Below, in pieces: positions 36,545 through 45,201 of a DNA stretch of 64,000 bases. Numbering within the stretch: the stretch's first letter is position 1; every line of letters starts with the position of its first letter. Under the pieces are notes generated by a model that worked only from the letters and a program-made list of their open reading frames with translations, was not told the DNA's origin and did no database searches. Made by a program: the position numbers and the translations under genes. The stretch is from contig DFWZ01000021.1 in NCBI GenBank assembly GCA_002381565.1, forward strand, positions 1 to 64,000, given 5' to 3'. Origin of the DNA: Gallionella sp. UBA4121. Lineage in GTDB: Bacteria; Pseudomonadota; Gammaproteobacteria; Burkholderiales; Gallionellaceae.

Positions 36545-37450
36545 TCAGCTTCTTTCCCCTTGCACAGCCAAAGTGCCGGTGCGCCCTTCAATTTCACGCA
36601 TCAGCACTTCATGCCGTGGCAAGGATACCGCATCCAGTCCTTGCAGATATTGCCGCATGGATACCAGCTCATAACCTTGCGCCTGCCAGCCCTGCATCAA
36701 CTGCTCGAAAATCGGCATCCACTTAGCGCCTTCCAGTTCGGCGTGCAGCGTATAAACATGACCCGTCGCCGGTGCGCTGGCGGTGAGCTGCAAGAGGTGT
36801 TGCGCTACATTATCAAGCGTGATGCCGTCGCGATTGATCAACTCGTCCAGCGTCGGCAAGGTAGTAGGCAGTTGCGGACAGGCAACAATCTCCGCCTGCC
36901 AGGTAGGGATAAAAGGGTGTGTGCCGCGCGTGTCCGAGCAGTAGTCAAAACCGAAGTGTTGCATCAGACGCAGCGCATGGCGGTTCATCTGCCAGCCGGC
37001 GGCGGCATGTGCATGCGGCGCCTCACCGAATATCGCAGTAAAACGATCCACCGCGCGCTGCATCTCACGCCGCGTCCACCCGGCATCCTTGTCTGCCACA
37101 TAATCCTGCCAGCGGATATGGTCAAAACAATGGATGCCCACTTCAAAACCCGCATCACGCACCCCTCGCATGATGTCGGCGCATTTCTTGCCGATGTCAG
37201 GCGACGGCAGCAGCGTGCCATACAGCAAGGTACGGACACCATAGTGCTCCACCACGGAGGTGCGCGAGACCTTGCCGAGAAAACCCGGACGAAACACCCG
37301 TTTGATGGCGCGCCCGGTATGGTCGGGACCTAGCGAGAAGAAAAAAGTCGCCTGCGCGTTGTAACGTTGCAGGGCATCGACCAGACGCGGCACACCTTCG
37401 CGCGTACCGCGATAGGTATCCACATGAACCTGGAGAGCGAGTTGTTTCAT
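36545..37450 (-). CDS. arnD: 4-deoxy-4-formamido-L-arabinose-phosphoundecaprenol deformylase
   Basis: 301 residues, NodB-type polysaccharide deacetylase fold. QVHVDTYRGTREGVPRL holds the first metal Asp, GFEVGIHCFDHIRWQDY the two metal histidines. Removes the formyl group from undecaprenyl-phosphate-Ara4FN at the periplasmic or cytoplasmic face before flipping. Follows the split arnA genes; a repeat-rich gap of 108 bp separates it from the decarboxylase gene. Confidence 0.93.
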   Translation of the reverse strand: MKQLALQVHVDTYRGTREGVPRLVDALQRYNAQATFFFSLGPDHTGRAIKRVFRPGFLGKVSRTSVVEHYGVRTLLYGTLLPSPDIGKKCADIMRGVRDAGFEVGIHCFDHIRWQDYVADKDAGWTRREMQRAVDRFTAIFGEAPHAHAAAGWQMNRHALRLMQHFGFDYCSDTRGTHPFIPTWQAEIVACPQLPTTLPTLDELINRDGITLDNVAQHLLQLTASAPATGHVYTLHAELEGAKWMPIFEQLMQGWQAQGYELVSMRQYLQGLDAVSLPRHEVLMREIEGRTGTLAVQGERS

Positions 37451-37556
37451 ATTCAGGATTCAGGATTGAGGAGAGCGAAGCGAGGAGTGGAGGATTGAGT
37501 TAAAAGCAGGGCAGCGGTTTTAACTCGCTCCTCAGCCCTCGCTCCTCGATCCTGTT
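37451..37556. repeat. GGATTGAGGAGCGAGGAG-type simple repeats between arn genes
   Basis: ATTCAGGATTCAGGATTGAGG...GAAGCGAGGAG (37451-37500) and, in opposite sense, CTCGCTCCTCAGCCCTCGCTCCTCGATCCTG (37522-37552, 31 bases, cited by position). The two could pair into a long hairpin. Same sequence type as in ugd (34605) and the gspH leader (2621). Confidence 0.7.
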
Positions 37557-37558
37557 TC

Positions 37559-38599
37559 TCAGTCCATCAGTTTACGAGCTTCGCCAACCTGACCGCGATA
37601 CGCATCGAAGATATTGCGCAAGGTATCCGCCATACTGATGGCGGGCGACCAGCCGAGCTCCTCGCAGGTATTGGTGATCTTGGGCACACGGTTCTGCACG
37701 TCCTGATAGCCTTTGCCGTAATAAGCCGCCGCAGTGGTCTCTACGATCTTGACTTTTTGCGCCGATTCGCGATATTCCGGATACTCGTTCGCCAGCTTCA
37801 GCATCATGTCAGCCAGATCGCGGATCGAAAAATTGTTGACCGGATTGCCGATGTTATAGATCTTGCCGGTGGCGATGCCGTCCTTGTTATCGATGATCTT
37901 CATCAGCGCGGCGATGCCGTCGTCGATGTAGGTGAACGCACGTTTCTGCTGCCCGCCATCAACCAGACTGATGTTCTCGCCGCGCACGATATGCCCCAGG
38001 AATTGCGTGACCACGCGCGAGCTGCCCTCCTTCGCCGTATGAATGGAGTCCAGCCCCGCACCGATCCAATTGAACGGGCGGAACAGCGTGAAATTCAGTC
38101 CTTCCATGCCGTAACCCCAGATCACGCGATCCATCAGTTGTTTGGAACATGAATAAATCCAGCGCGGTTTGTTGATCGGGCCGCAGATCAGCTCGGAGTT
38201 CTCAGGATCGAATTCCTCGTCGTGACACATGCCGTACACTTCGGAGGTGGATGGAAATACCAGATGCTTGCCGTACTTCGCAGCTGCACGCACGATAGGC
38301 AGATTGGCCTCGAAATCCAGTTCGAACACACGCAACGGTTGCTTGACGTACGTGGAAGGCGTGGCGATCGCCACCAGCGGCAGGATCACGTCACACTTCT
38401 TGACATGGTACTCGACCCATTCCTTGTTGATGGTGATGTCGCCCTCGAAGAAATGAAAGCGCTCATGACCGATCAGATCAGAGATACGGTCCGAGCTCAT
38501 GTCCATGCCATAGACTTCCCAGTCGGTGGTATTCAGGATGCAATTGGACAGATGATGACCAATAAAACCGTTCACGCCGAGTATCAATACTTTTTTCAT
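37559..38599 (-). CDS. arnA: UDP-glucuronate decarboxylase (stand-alone ArnA C-domain)
   Basis: 346 residues, short-chain dehydrogenase fold. Rossmann GVNGFIGHHLSN, catalytic Ser/Glu in PSTSEVYG, Tyr-Lys pair in IYSCSKQLMDR, and the substrate loop NKPRW. Oxidatively decarboxylates UDP-glucuronate to UDP-4-keto-arabinose. In E. coli this is the C-terminal half of bifunctional ArnA; here it is its own gene and the formyltransferase is the next one upstream (38730-39749). A MITE-like repeat lies between the two halves. Confidence 0.95.
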   Translation of the reverse strand: MKKVLILGVNGFIGHHLSNCILNTTDWEVYGMDMSSDRISDLIGHERFHFFEGDITINKEWVEYHVKKCDVILPLVAIATPSTYVKQPLRVFELDFEANLPIVRAAAKYGKHLVFPSTSEVYGMCHDEEFDPENSELICGPINKPRWIYSCSKQLMDRVIWGYGMEGLNFTLFRPFNWIGAGLDSIHTAKEGSSRVVTQFLGHIVRGENISLVDGGQQKRAFTYIDDGIAALMKIIDNKDGIATGKIYNIGNPVNNFSIRDLADMMLKLANEYPEYRESAQKVKIVETTAAAYYGKGYQDVQNRVPKITNTCEELGWSPAISMADTLRNIFDAYRGQVGEARKLMD

Positions 38600-38627
38600 T
38601 TACATTCCCTTAACAATTAAATTCAAA

Positions 38628-38714
38628 CGTCGTTCCGGGCTCGACCCGGAATCCAGCAGGTATTTTTAACTGGATTCCCGCCCCTGAGTGTTTCTGTCTG
38701 GGTGCGGGAATGAC
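38628..38714. repeat. MITE-like palindromic repeat, copy 2
   Basis: CGTCGTTCCGGGCTCGACCC...ATCCAG at the left, CTGGATTCCCG and GGGTGCGGGAATGAC at the right. Occupies most of the gap between the two split arnA genes. Ends match copies at 15192 and 42921. Confidence 0.8.
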
Positions 38715-38729
38715 AAAACCTTAAAATAC

Positions 38730-39749
38730 TCAAACATTAAACTCAAATCTTGCAGTGCCGTAAGCGGCCTCGAATTGTGCCGGGCTCATTTCCAGTCCAT
38801 CCAGTTCAAAGCGCACAACCCGCAACACGCCTTGTCCGCAGATTGCATAAGCACGCCCTTCCTTCGCATAGAATGCGGGAGGTTCTTTATCTGCTGCTGT
38901 GCACCGGGTTTTCAGCGTCTGCAGGATGCGCATCGGACGGCCCAGCAAACGGGTCATCGCACCCGGGTATGGCGGGGCGACGGCACGCACCAGATTATGT
39001 ATTTCCTGCGCACTGTGCGACCAGTCGACAATACCATCTTCAGCGCGACGTCCGCCGAAATACGCACCCAGACTCAAATCCTGCTTCACCCGTGGCGCCC
39101 GGCCTGCCAAAAGCTCCGGCAGCACCGTGTTCAGCGCCATCTCCGCCGCGACGGTCACCTTCTGAAACACGTGCAGCGCAGTATCATCGGGCAGGATGGG
39201 CACAGCCTGTTGCGCCACGATGTCGCCATCGTCCGGCTTCTCGGTCATGTAATGCAGCGTGGAACCTGTCTCACGCTCACCGCGGATTATCGCCCAATTC
39301 ACCGGCACTCGGCCACGGTATTTTGGCAACAATGAACCATGCATGTTCAGCGCATCCTGTTTCGGGATGGCCAGCAACGGCGCCTTGAGCATCTCGCGAT
39401 AATAGAAGGAGAAGAAAAAATCCGGCTGCAGGGCACGGATTTGTTCAACAACGGCTGCATCATTCGGGTTATCCGGCGTGATGACGGTAATGCCGTGCAA
39501 TGCCGCCAGATCGGCAACACTGTCGAACCAGATGTTCTCATTGGGGTTGTCGCGGTGCGTGACCACAAGCTGCACATCCACGCCCTGCGCCAGCAATACG
39601 GACAGGCAACGCACGCCGACATTGTGATAAGCGAAGACGACAGCCGAGGATGATTGAGAATTGATAATTGATAATTGATGATTATCCAATTCATCACAGG
39701 ATTGATTTTGATGAACCGATGTTCCAATTGACCCCTTACTCATTGTCAA
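38730..39749 (-). CDS. UDP-Ara4N formyltransferase (stand-alone ArnA N-domain)
   Basis: 339 residues. Formyltransferase core from about residue 36 (VVFAYHNVGVRCLSVLLAQG), with catalytic Asn/His in NMHGSLLP and Asp in KPDDGDIV, then the C-terminal OB-like domain. Adds formyl from 10-formyl-THF to UDP-Ara4N. Residues 1-35 (SVHQNQSCDELDNHQLSII) are not seen in the family and come from ATTGATAATTG-type simple repeats; no better start codon is present nearer the domain. Overlaps the end of arnC by 14 bp. Confidence 0.92.
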   Translation of the reverse strand: MTMSKGSIGTSVHQNQSCDELDNHQLSIINSQSSSAVVFAYHNVGVRCLSVLLAQGVDVQLVVTHRDNPNENIWFDSVADLAALHGITVITPDNPNDAAVVEQIRALQPDFFFSFYYREMLKAPLLAIPKQDALNMHGSLLPKYRGRVPVNWAIIRGERETGSTLHYMTEKPDDGDIVAQQAVPILPDDTALHVFQKVTVAAEMALNTVLPELLAGRAPRVKQDLSLGAYFGGRRAEDGIVDWSHSAQEIHNLVRAVAPPYPGAMTRLLGRPMRILQTLKTRCTAADKEPPAFYAKEGRAYAICGQGVLRVVRFELDGLEMSPAQFEAAYGTARFEFNV

Positions 39750-40716
39750 TTATCCCTTGTCCATTGTTCATTGCTTCAGAATCCTGTTTTTCCAGTACCG
39801 CCTCCACCAGATAGCGCGGACGATGGCGCACTTGCTGATAGATGCGTCCGACATATTCGCCCAGCAGGCCGATACCGAACAGCGTGATGCCGATCATGAA
39901 GAACACCAGTGCGAACAGCGTGAACATTCCTTCCGCTTCAGGACCGATGATCAACCGACGCACCACAAGAAAAACGAAGAACAGTGCTGAAAACACTGAA
40001 GTCAGCATGCCGGCCATTGAAAACATCTGCAACGGCACGATAGAAAAACCTGTCATCAGGTCAAAATTCAGACGGATCAGGCTGTACAGCGAATATTTCG
40101 ATTCGCCTGCCAGGCGTTCATCGTGCCCCACCACCACCTCGGCGGGATTGCGCGCGAAGGTGTAAGCCAGCGCGGGGATGAAGGTATTCACTTCGCGGCA
40201 GCTGTTGATCGCGTCGATGATACCCCTGTCGTAGGCGCGAAACATGCAGCCCTGATCGGTCATCTTGATGCGCGTGATGCGTTCGCGCAGATTATTCATC
40301 GCACGCGATGCGACATGCCGCCACCAACTGTCGTTGCGCTGACGGCGGATTGAACCGACATAATCGTGCCCCTCATCCATCTTGGCCAGCAACAGGCCAA
40401 TGTCTTCCGGCGGGTTCTGCAAATCGGCATCCAGCGTCACCACGCGCTGCCCGCGCGACAGCTCGAATCCCGCCATGATCGCCATGTGCTGGCCGAAGTT
40501 GCCGTTGAACAGAATCACCCGCGTCACATCGGGGCGCTTCTGGAACTGCTCGCGCAGGATTCCAGCCGAACGATCCCGGCTGCCGTCGTTGATGAACACG
40601 ATCTCGTAGCTGATGCCAAGTTTGTCGAGTGCCGGATACAAGCGGTCGAACAAGGTTTGCAAACCTGCTTCTTCGTTGTACACGGGAATAATGACGGAAA
40701 GCTGTATGGTGTTCAT
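39736..40716 (-). CDS. arnC: Undecaprenyl-phosphate Ara4FN transferase
   Basis: 326 residues. GT2 glycosyltransferase domain (SVIIPVYNEEAGLQTLF, INDGSRDRSAGIL, LDADLQNPPEDI) followed by two transmembrane helices (about 230-290) with LLGEYVGRIYQQVRHRPRYLV. Moves Ara4FN from UDP onto undecaprenyl phosphate. Its C-terminus ends in a low-complexity NNGQGIIDNE. Between it and arnB lies a VapBC module. Confidence 0.95.
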   Translation of the reverse strand: MNTIQLSVIIPVYNEEAGLQTLFDRLYPALDKLGISYEIVFINDGSRDRSAGILREQFQKRPDVTRVILFNGNFGQHMAIMAGFELSRGQRVVTLDADLQNPPEDIGLLLAKMDEGHDYVGSIRRQRNDSWWRHVASRAMNNLRERITRIKMTDQGCMFRAYDRGIIDAINSCREVNTFIPALAYTFARNPAEVVVGHDERLAGESKYSLYSLIRLNFDLMTGFSIVPLQMFSMAGMLTSVFSALFFVFLVVRRLIIGPEAEGMFTLFALVFFMIGITLFGIGLLGEYVGRIYQQVRHRPRYLVEAVLEKQDSEAMNNGQGIIDNE

Positions 40717-40796
40717 GGGACGACATTCTACCGCAACGGATGAGGTTCGCGAAATCGGGAAATCGCAAGCATAGCTACTGCCCCTTCAAGGGGTGG

Positions 40797-41213
40797 CTAT
40801 TTCGGCACGCTCACATTTGGCACAAGCGCCAGACGTTTTGCACGGCGGGCAAATTTACGGTCATCGAACGTCAGCATGGATTTACATGTCCGGTAGCAGG
40901 CGTGATGCAAGGCATCGGCAAAATCTAGCCCTGCCAGATACGAGGCCAGCGCATACTCTACGGCATCGCGATCTTCGATATCCACATGTGTCATGGACAT
41001 CAGGTGTTGCACGACCTGCACGATTTGATGCCGCTCAAACTCATAATAACCACGCATGACCCATTCAAATTCCAGCAGCACGGTTTTGCATACCATCAGC
41101 GGCTTGCCCGCCTCGATGATGCGGCGAGCAAGCTCTCGCTGCTTTACGCTTTCATCATCTGCTTCATCTTCGATGTAATAACGTGCGAGGATGTTGGTAT
41201 CCAGGCCTGTCAT
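40797..41213 (-). CDS. vapC: PIN-domain toxin VapC
   Basis: 138 residues. PIN acidic residues: Asp in TGLDTNILARYY, Glu in LLEFEWVM, Asp in GLDFADALH and the TFDDRKFA block. VapC proteins are RNases that cut tRNA or rRNA. Four-base overlap with the AbrB-type antitoxin. Complete and inserted between arnC and arnB on the same strand. Confidence 0.9.
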   Translation of the reverse strand: MTGLDTNILARYYIEDEADDESVKQRELARRIIEAGKPLMVCKTVLLEFEWVMRGYYEFERHQIVQVVQHLMSMTHVDIEDRDAVEYALASYLAGLDFADALHHACYRTCKSMLTFDDRKFARRAKRLALVPNVSVPK

Positions 41214-41458
41214 TTGGCGGACTTGCGTTTACCCAACAACATGGCAGCATCAAAATCAACCGGCACGGCAGATTTTCTGGTCTTTAGCATACCAAAACCA
41301 CTTTTTACAACTTCCACCGGATTATTTACAACATGCAATTCCACATGATCGCCTACGACATTAAACTCAATCTTGCTGCCCTGCCGAATCCCGAATCTCT
41401 GACGCAGGCTCTTAGGGATAGTGACCTGACCTTTGCTGGTTACACTGGTTGCTTCCAT
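41210..41458 (-). CDS. vapB: AbrB/SpoVT-type antitoxin VapB
   Basis: 82 residues from ATG 41458 (MEATSVTSKGQVTIPKSLR), with GGAG seven bases upstream; the frame is open 14 codons further but without a better site. Swapped-hairpin AbrB fold at the N-terminus, toxin-binding tail at the C-terminus. Represses its own operon with VapC. Confidence 0.9.
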   Translation of the reverse strand: MEATSVTSKGQVTIPKSLRQRFGIRQGSKIEFNVVGDHVELHVVNNPVEVVKSGFGMLKTRKSAVPVDFDAAMLLGKRKSAK

Positions 41459-41713
41459 GATTATCTCCATACAAGTATTACTTGGTAAGGATATTAGCAC
41501 AATGTGCTTTCACTGGGATATTTGCAATAAGATTAAACAGGCTCACCCCAGCTGGGTGTGGTGTTGGCGCGCAGCCAGGGCGAGTTGCACAGCCCCGCTT
41601 GTTTGCGATTATCAAGGGTATCCCGTACTCGCAAGGGGCATCACCGCCGAGTACCCGCCGCTGTGCGGCGACCTCGGCGAGACGGGGACGGCAAACCGGG
41701 GGCGATTTCTTTC

Positions 41714-41747
41714 GATTACCTTTCTTGGCAAGACAAGAAAGGTAATC
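41714..41747. repeat. Perfect 14-bp stem-loop in a repeat-like intergenic stretch
   Basis: GATTACCTTTCTTG (41714-41727), loop GCAAGA, CAAGAAAGGTAATC (41734-41747). The 41501-41771 gap is otherwise GC-rich with CGCCGAGTACCCGCC / GGCGACCTCGGCG inverted pieces and has no gene. Resembles the GATTACTTTCTT hairpin repeats seen in many proteobacteria. It lies 24 bp after the arnB stop. Confidence 0.7.
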
Positions 41748-41771
41748 AGCAGCCGGTCTGCCACCGACAGG

Positions 41772-42890
41772 CTACCTCAGCACTTCTCTCATCGCAGCAC
41801 AGGTGCGTTCGACATCGGCCTCTGTCATCGCGTAGAACATCGGCAGCGAGACGATCTGTTTGCCGACATGCTCTGCGACCGGGAACATGCCCTCCTTGAA
41901 GCCCAAATCCCGATAGAGCTTGAACAGATGAATCGGCGCGTAATGGAAGCCGATGCCGATATTGCTCTCTTTCATCTGCGCCATGAAGTCGGGACGCGTA
42001 ATCCTGTCCGGCAACACGACCTGAAACAGGTGCCAGTTGGTGTTCGTAAAATCGGCAGGCGGCAGCTGTGCGCCGGTCTGCACTTCAAAATCCGCGCCGA
42101 GAATCTTGAAATAATGTTGCGCCAGACGGCGACGATGCGCGGTGATATCAGCCAGTTTCGCAAACTGCCCCAGCCCGATCGCAGCGGCAATGTCGGTCAT
42201 GTTGTATTTCCCCCCCAGCACGTCCACGTCGATACCGTCCCAGCCGCTGCGCGACACGCCCTGCAAACGGTATTTTTCGGCCAATGCAGCTTCATCGCTG
42301 TTGTTCAGCACCAGACAACCGCCCTCGGAGGTGGTGATATTCTTGTTGGCCTGAAAACTGAACGAGACGAAATCGCCGAAACTGCCGATGGGTTTTCCCT
42401 GCCAGGTTGAACCGATGGCTTGCGCGGCATCTTCGATCACGCGCAGCTTATACTTTGCCGCTATGGCATACAGCCGGTCCATATCCAGCGGGCGGCCCGC
42501 CAGATAGACCGGAATGATCGCACGGGTTCGCTGCGTGATCGCGGCTTCAACACGGTCAAGGTCGATGTTGCGCGTGACCGGATCGATGTCGGCGAACACC
42601 GGCGTCGCGCCCACTTCGAGAATCACGTTGGCGGTCGCCACCCACGAGATCGGCGTAGTGATGACTTCATCCCCTGCTTTGACGCCCGCGATGCGCAACG
42701 CGATCTCCATCGTGCAGGTGCCGGAATTAAAGGTGCGCACCGGACGTCCGCCGAAGTAGTCGGACAACTGCTTCTCAAACTCGGCCACCTTGGGGCCGCT
42801 GGTGATCCAGCCGGAACGCAACGTGTCGGCAACGGACGCGATGGTCGCTTCGTCTATGGTGGGTTTGGAAAAAGGGAGAAATGATTTCAT
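41772..42890 (-). CDS. arnB: UDP-4-keto-arabinose aminotransferase
   Basis: 372 residues, DegT/DnrJ/EryC1 aminotransferase. PLP Lys in SFQANKNITTSEGG (about 183-196), SGT phosphate loop in FNSGTCTME, EDAAQAIG, and C-terminal GFHYAPIHLF. Transfers an amino group from glutamate to UDP-4-keto-arabinose to give UDP-Ara4N. Upstream is a MITE-like repeat and then the flippase subunit gene. Confidence 0.95.
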   Translation of the reverse strand: MKSFLPFSKPTIDEATIASVADTLRSGWITSGPKVAEFEKQLSDYFGGRPVRTFNSGTCTMEIALRIAGVKAGDEVITTPISWVATANVILEVGATPVFADIDPVTRNIDLDRVEAAITQRTRAIIPVYLAGRPLDMDRLYAIAAKYKLRVIEDAAQAIGSTWQGKPIGSFGDFVSFSFQANKNITTSEGGCLVLNNSDEAALAEKYRLQGVSRSGWDGIDVDVLGGKYNMTDIAAAIGLGQFAKLADITAHRRRLAQHYFKILGADFEVQTGAQLPPADFTNTNWHLFQVVLPDRITRPDFMAQMKESNIGIGFHYAPIHLFKLYRDLGFKEGMFPVAEHVGKQIVSLPMFYAMTEADVERTCAAMREVLR

Positions 42891-42920
42891 ATGAAAAATC
42901 CGTAATATATTCTATAAATT

Positions 42921-43038
42921 CGTCATTCCGGCGCAGGCCGAAATCCAGATAATGAAAAGATTACCCCGCAAAGCGGGCGACAAAATTCAAAAGCATCTTT
43001 AGATAAAACCGCTGGGTTCCGGCCTGCGCCGGAATGAC
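42921..43038. repeat. MITE-like palindromic repeat, copy 3
   Basis: CGTCATTCCGGCGCAGGCCG...ATCCAG left end and CTGGGTTCCGGCCTGCGCCG...GAATGAC right end, an almost exact inverted repeat of about 30 bp. Fills the gap between the flippase subunit gene and arnB. Confidence 0.85.
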
Positions 43039-43047
43039 AGCTGAGCT

Positions 43048-43419
43048 TTATGCTCGCGAAATGATGACTACACCCAGGATAATCACGCCCATGCCGGCCA
43101 GCTTGAGCGGATTGAACGCCTCTCCCAGCAGATACCATGCCGCCACCGCATTCACCACATAGGCCATGGACAACATCGGAAAAGCGATGCTGACCGGCAC
43201 ACGCGACAAGGCCAGTATCCACACGACCACGCTGATTGCATAGCAAAACAACGCAACAATGATGTGCCACTCGGTCGCCAGTTTCAGTCCTATCGGCACG
43301 ATGTTCTCGACGCTGAACGCAAAGCCCCCTATCGAATTGGTGCCGGCCTTCATCAGTATCTGTGCTGCCGCGTTGAGCATCACGCCGGTGAAAATCAGTG
43401 AAAAACTGACCAGATTCAT
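43048..43419 (-). CDS. ArnE/ArnF-like small EamA-type flippase subunit
   Basis: 123 residues from ATG 43419 in an ATGA overlap with arnT; the frame is open upstream only inside arnT. Four transmembrane helices in SMR/EamA style (IFTGVMLNAAAQILMKAG, IVALFCYAISVVVWILAL, VPVSIAFPMLSMAYVVNAVA, LAGMGVIILGVVII). Should flip undecaprenyl-phosphate-Ara4N to the periplasm. E. coli has two such proteins; only one is found here, so it may work as a homodimer. Confidence 0.85.
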   Translation of the reverse strand: MNLVSFSLIFTGVMLNAAAQILMKAGTNSIGGFAFSVENIVPIGLKLATEWHIIVALFCYAISVVVWILALSRVPVSIAFPMLSMAYVVNAVAAWYLLGEAFNPLKLAGMGVIILGVVIISRA

Positions 43420-45071
43420 GGTTTTTTCACCACGATATGTTGCGTATCTGCAAAAATTATTTTCATGGGCAGGCCCAGTTGTTGGAGTTGCGGGTAAACA
43501 TATACCGGCATGATCGCCAGCGCTTCGGGTTGCGCGGCCCATACGGGAACAAAGGCGTCCAGCGTCGGCACCCAGCGCTCTGGCTCCTGCTTGATGCCGA
43601 AACCCATTTCATCCTGATATTGCACCAGCGTGAAGGTGCGCTTGAGATAAAACGGCAGGGTCTGTTCGTAAGTCATCACCGAGTAGAACGGAACAGACGG
43701 TTTTACCTCGGCGCGTATCGCCTCTGCGATATGTTTGGCAGAGCGCTCGCGCGCCACCGTATTGTAGCCGGACACGCCGATCTGGGTGGACAACAAGGCT
43801 GTCAGCGCAATTGCCAGCACCGCAACCGGTTTTTTCCCCTTCCACAGCAACGCCATGCCGCCCAAGAGACCCGTCAGTAAAATCAGGGACGCTGTCACCA
43901 GCCAGATGCTGTAATGGGGGTACAACTCGATCTGATTCGGCGTATCGGCAAACTTGCCCACGTTCACCGCCAGCACCAGAAACAACAATCCGACCGGCAC
44001 AACGGGCGCCACGTACCAGAACAGCAGCCGCTCACGAATTTCGACGATGCGACGGCCCATCAACAACGCCAGCGCGGGAAACATCGGCAACAGATAAGAC
44101 GGCAGTTTGGAGTCGGAAATGGAGAAGAACACGTAGATAAAAACAGTCCATATCAGCAGGAACAATGCCGCATTGAATGGTTTTCCATCACCGCTGCGCG
44201 GTTTGCCGATGTGGAACAGGGAATCGAACAATAGCACTGTCCAGGGCAGCGCCCCCGTCAGCAGGATAGGCACGAAGTAATACCAGGGCTGGTAGCGCCC
44301 CAGTTCCTTGGTGGTGAAACGTGTGTAATGCTCGTAGATGAAAAAGCGCTGGAAGAACTCGGGATTGGCTTTCATCACCAGATAGAACCAGGGCGCCGTG
44401 ATCAGCAGGAACACCGCCAAGCCTGCCAGCCAGTGCATGCGCTTCAACACGGTAAAATCACGCTGCACCAGGCAATAGATGAACACCGCTGTGCCAGGCA
44501 GGATGATCCCCATCAACCCCTTGGAGAGCACCGCCAGCGCCATGCCCGCCCAGGCCAGCAACATCCAGTTGCGTGAAGCCGCCTGCTGCGCAGTCGATCC
44601 GCTATGTTGCGCCAGCAGAAACGAAAACACACCCAGCGTAATAAAGAACGTTACCCCCATATCCAGCGTGTTGATGTGGCCCATCATCACATACAACATG
44701 CTGCTACCCAGCAGCAGCGCCGCATAGTTAGCCGCATCGCGGCCGAACAAACGCTGTCCGGTAAACCATACCAGCAACAAGCCCGCAAATCCGGTAAGCG
44801 CCGCCCACAGACGCGATGTCCATTGATGTTCGCCGAACACGGTGTAAGCGGTGGCGGTGGCCCAGTATTGCAACGGCGGCTTCTCGAAATACTTGAGATC
44901 ATTCAGACGCGGGGTTACCCAGTCACCGGAGGCCGCCATCTCGCGCGGAATTTCGGCATAGCGCCCTTCGTCCGGCTTGATCAGGGTGCGGTATTCGAGA
45001 TTGGCGAACCAGATCAGCGCAACGCCAATCAGCAGCCACCAAAGTTGCTTGTCAGAGATTCGGCTCACCAT
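43416..45071 (-). CDS. arnT: Lipid A L-Ara4N transferase
   Basis: 551 residues from ATG 45071; TTG at 45101 would add ten residues. GT83/PMT-type polytopic enzyme with about twelve transmembrane helices. First periplasmic loop has KPDEGRYAEIPREM with the acidic catalytic residues, and YFEKPPLQYW. Transfers Ara4N from undecaprenyl phosphate to lipid A phosphates, lowering negative charge and polymyxin binding. First gene of the minus-strand arn run. Confidence 0.95.
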   Translation of the reverse strand: MVSRISDKQLWWLLIGVALIWFANLEYRTLIKPDEGRYAEIPREMAASGDWVTPRLNDLKYFEKPPLQYWATATAYTVFGEHQWTSRLWAALTGFAGLLLVWFTGQRLFGRDAANYAALLLGSSMLYVMMGHINTLDMGVTFFITLGVFSFLLAQHSGSTAQQAASRNWMLLAWAGMALAVLSKGLMGIILPGTAVFIYCLVQRDFTVLKRMHWLAGLAVFLLITAPWFYLVMKANPEFFQRFFIYEHYTRFTTKELGRYQPWYYFVPILLTGALPWTVLLFDSLFHIGKPRSGDGKPFNAALFLLIWTVFIYVFFSISDSKLPSYLLPMFPALALLMGRRIVEIRERLLFWYVAPVVPVGLLFLVLAVNVGKFADTPNQIELYPHYSIWLVTASLILLTGLLGGMALLWKGKKPVAVLAIALTALLSTQIGVSGYNTVARERSAKHIAEAIRAEVKPSVPFYSVMTYEQTLPFYLKRTFTLVQYQDEMGFGIKQEPERWVPTLDAFVPVWAAQPEALAIMPVYVYPQLQQLGLPMKIIFADTQHIVVKKP

Positions 45072-45201
45072 TGAGCACAGGGAAACAGACAAGATCGGCA
45101 AAATTTCATAAGATCATTCCAGGCAACACGTGCGGGTGCCGATTTTAACGTGTCATGTACCGATGCTTCAACCTAAAAACGGATGAACGCCTGGCCCTTG
45201 A

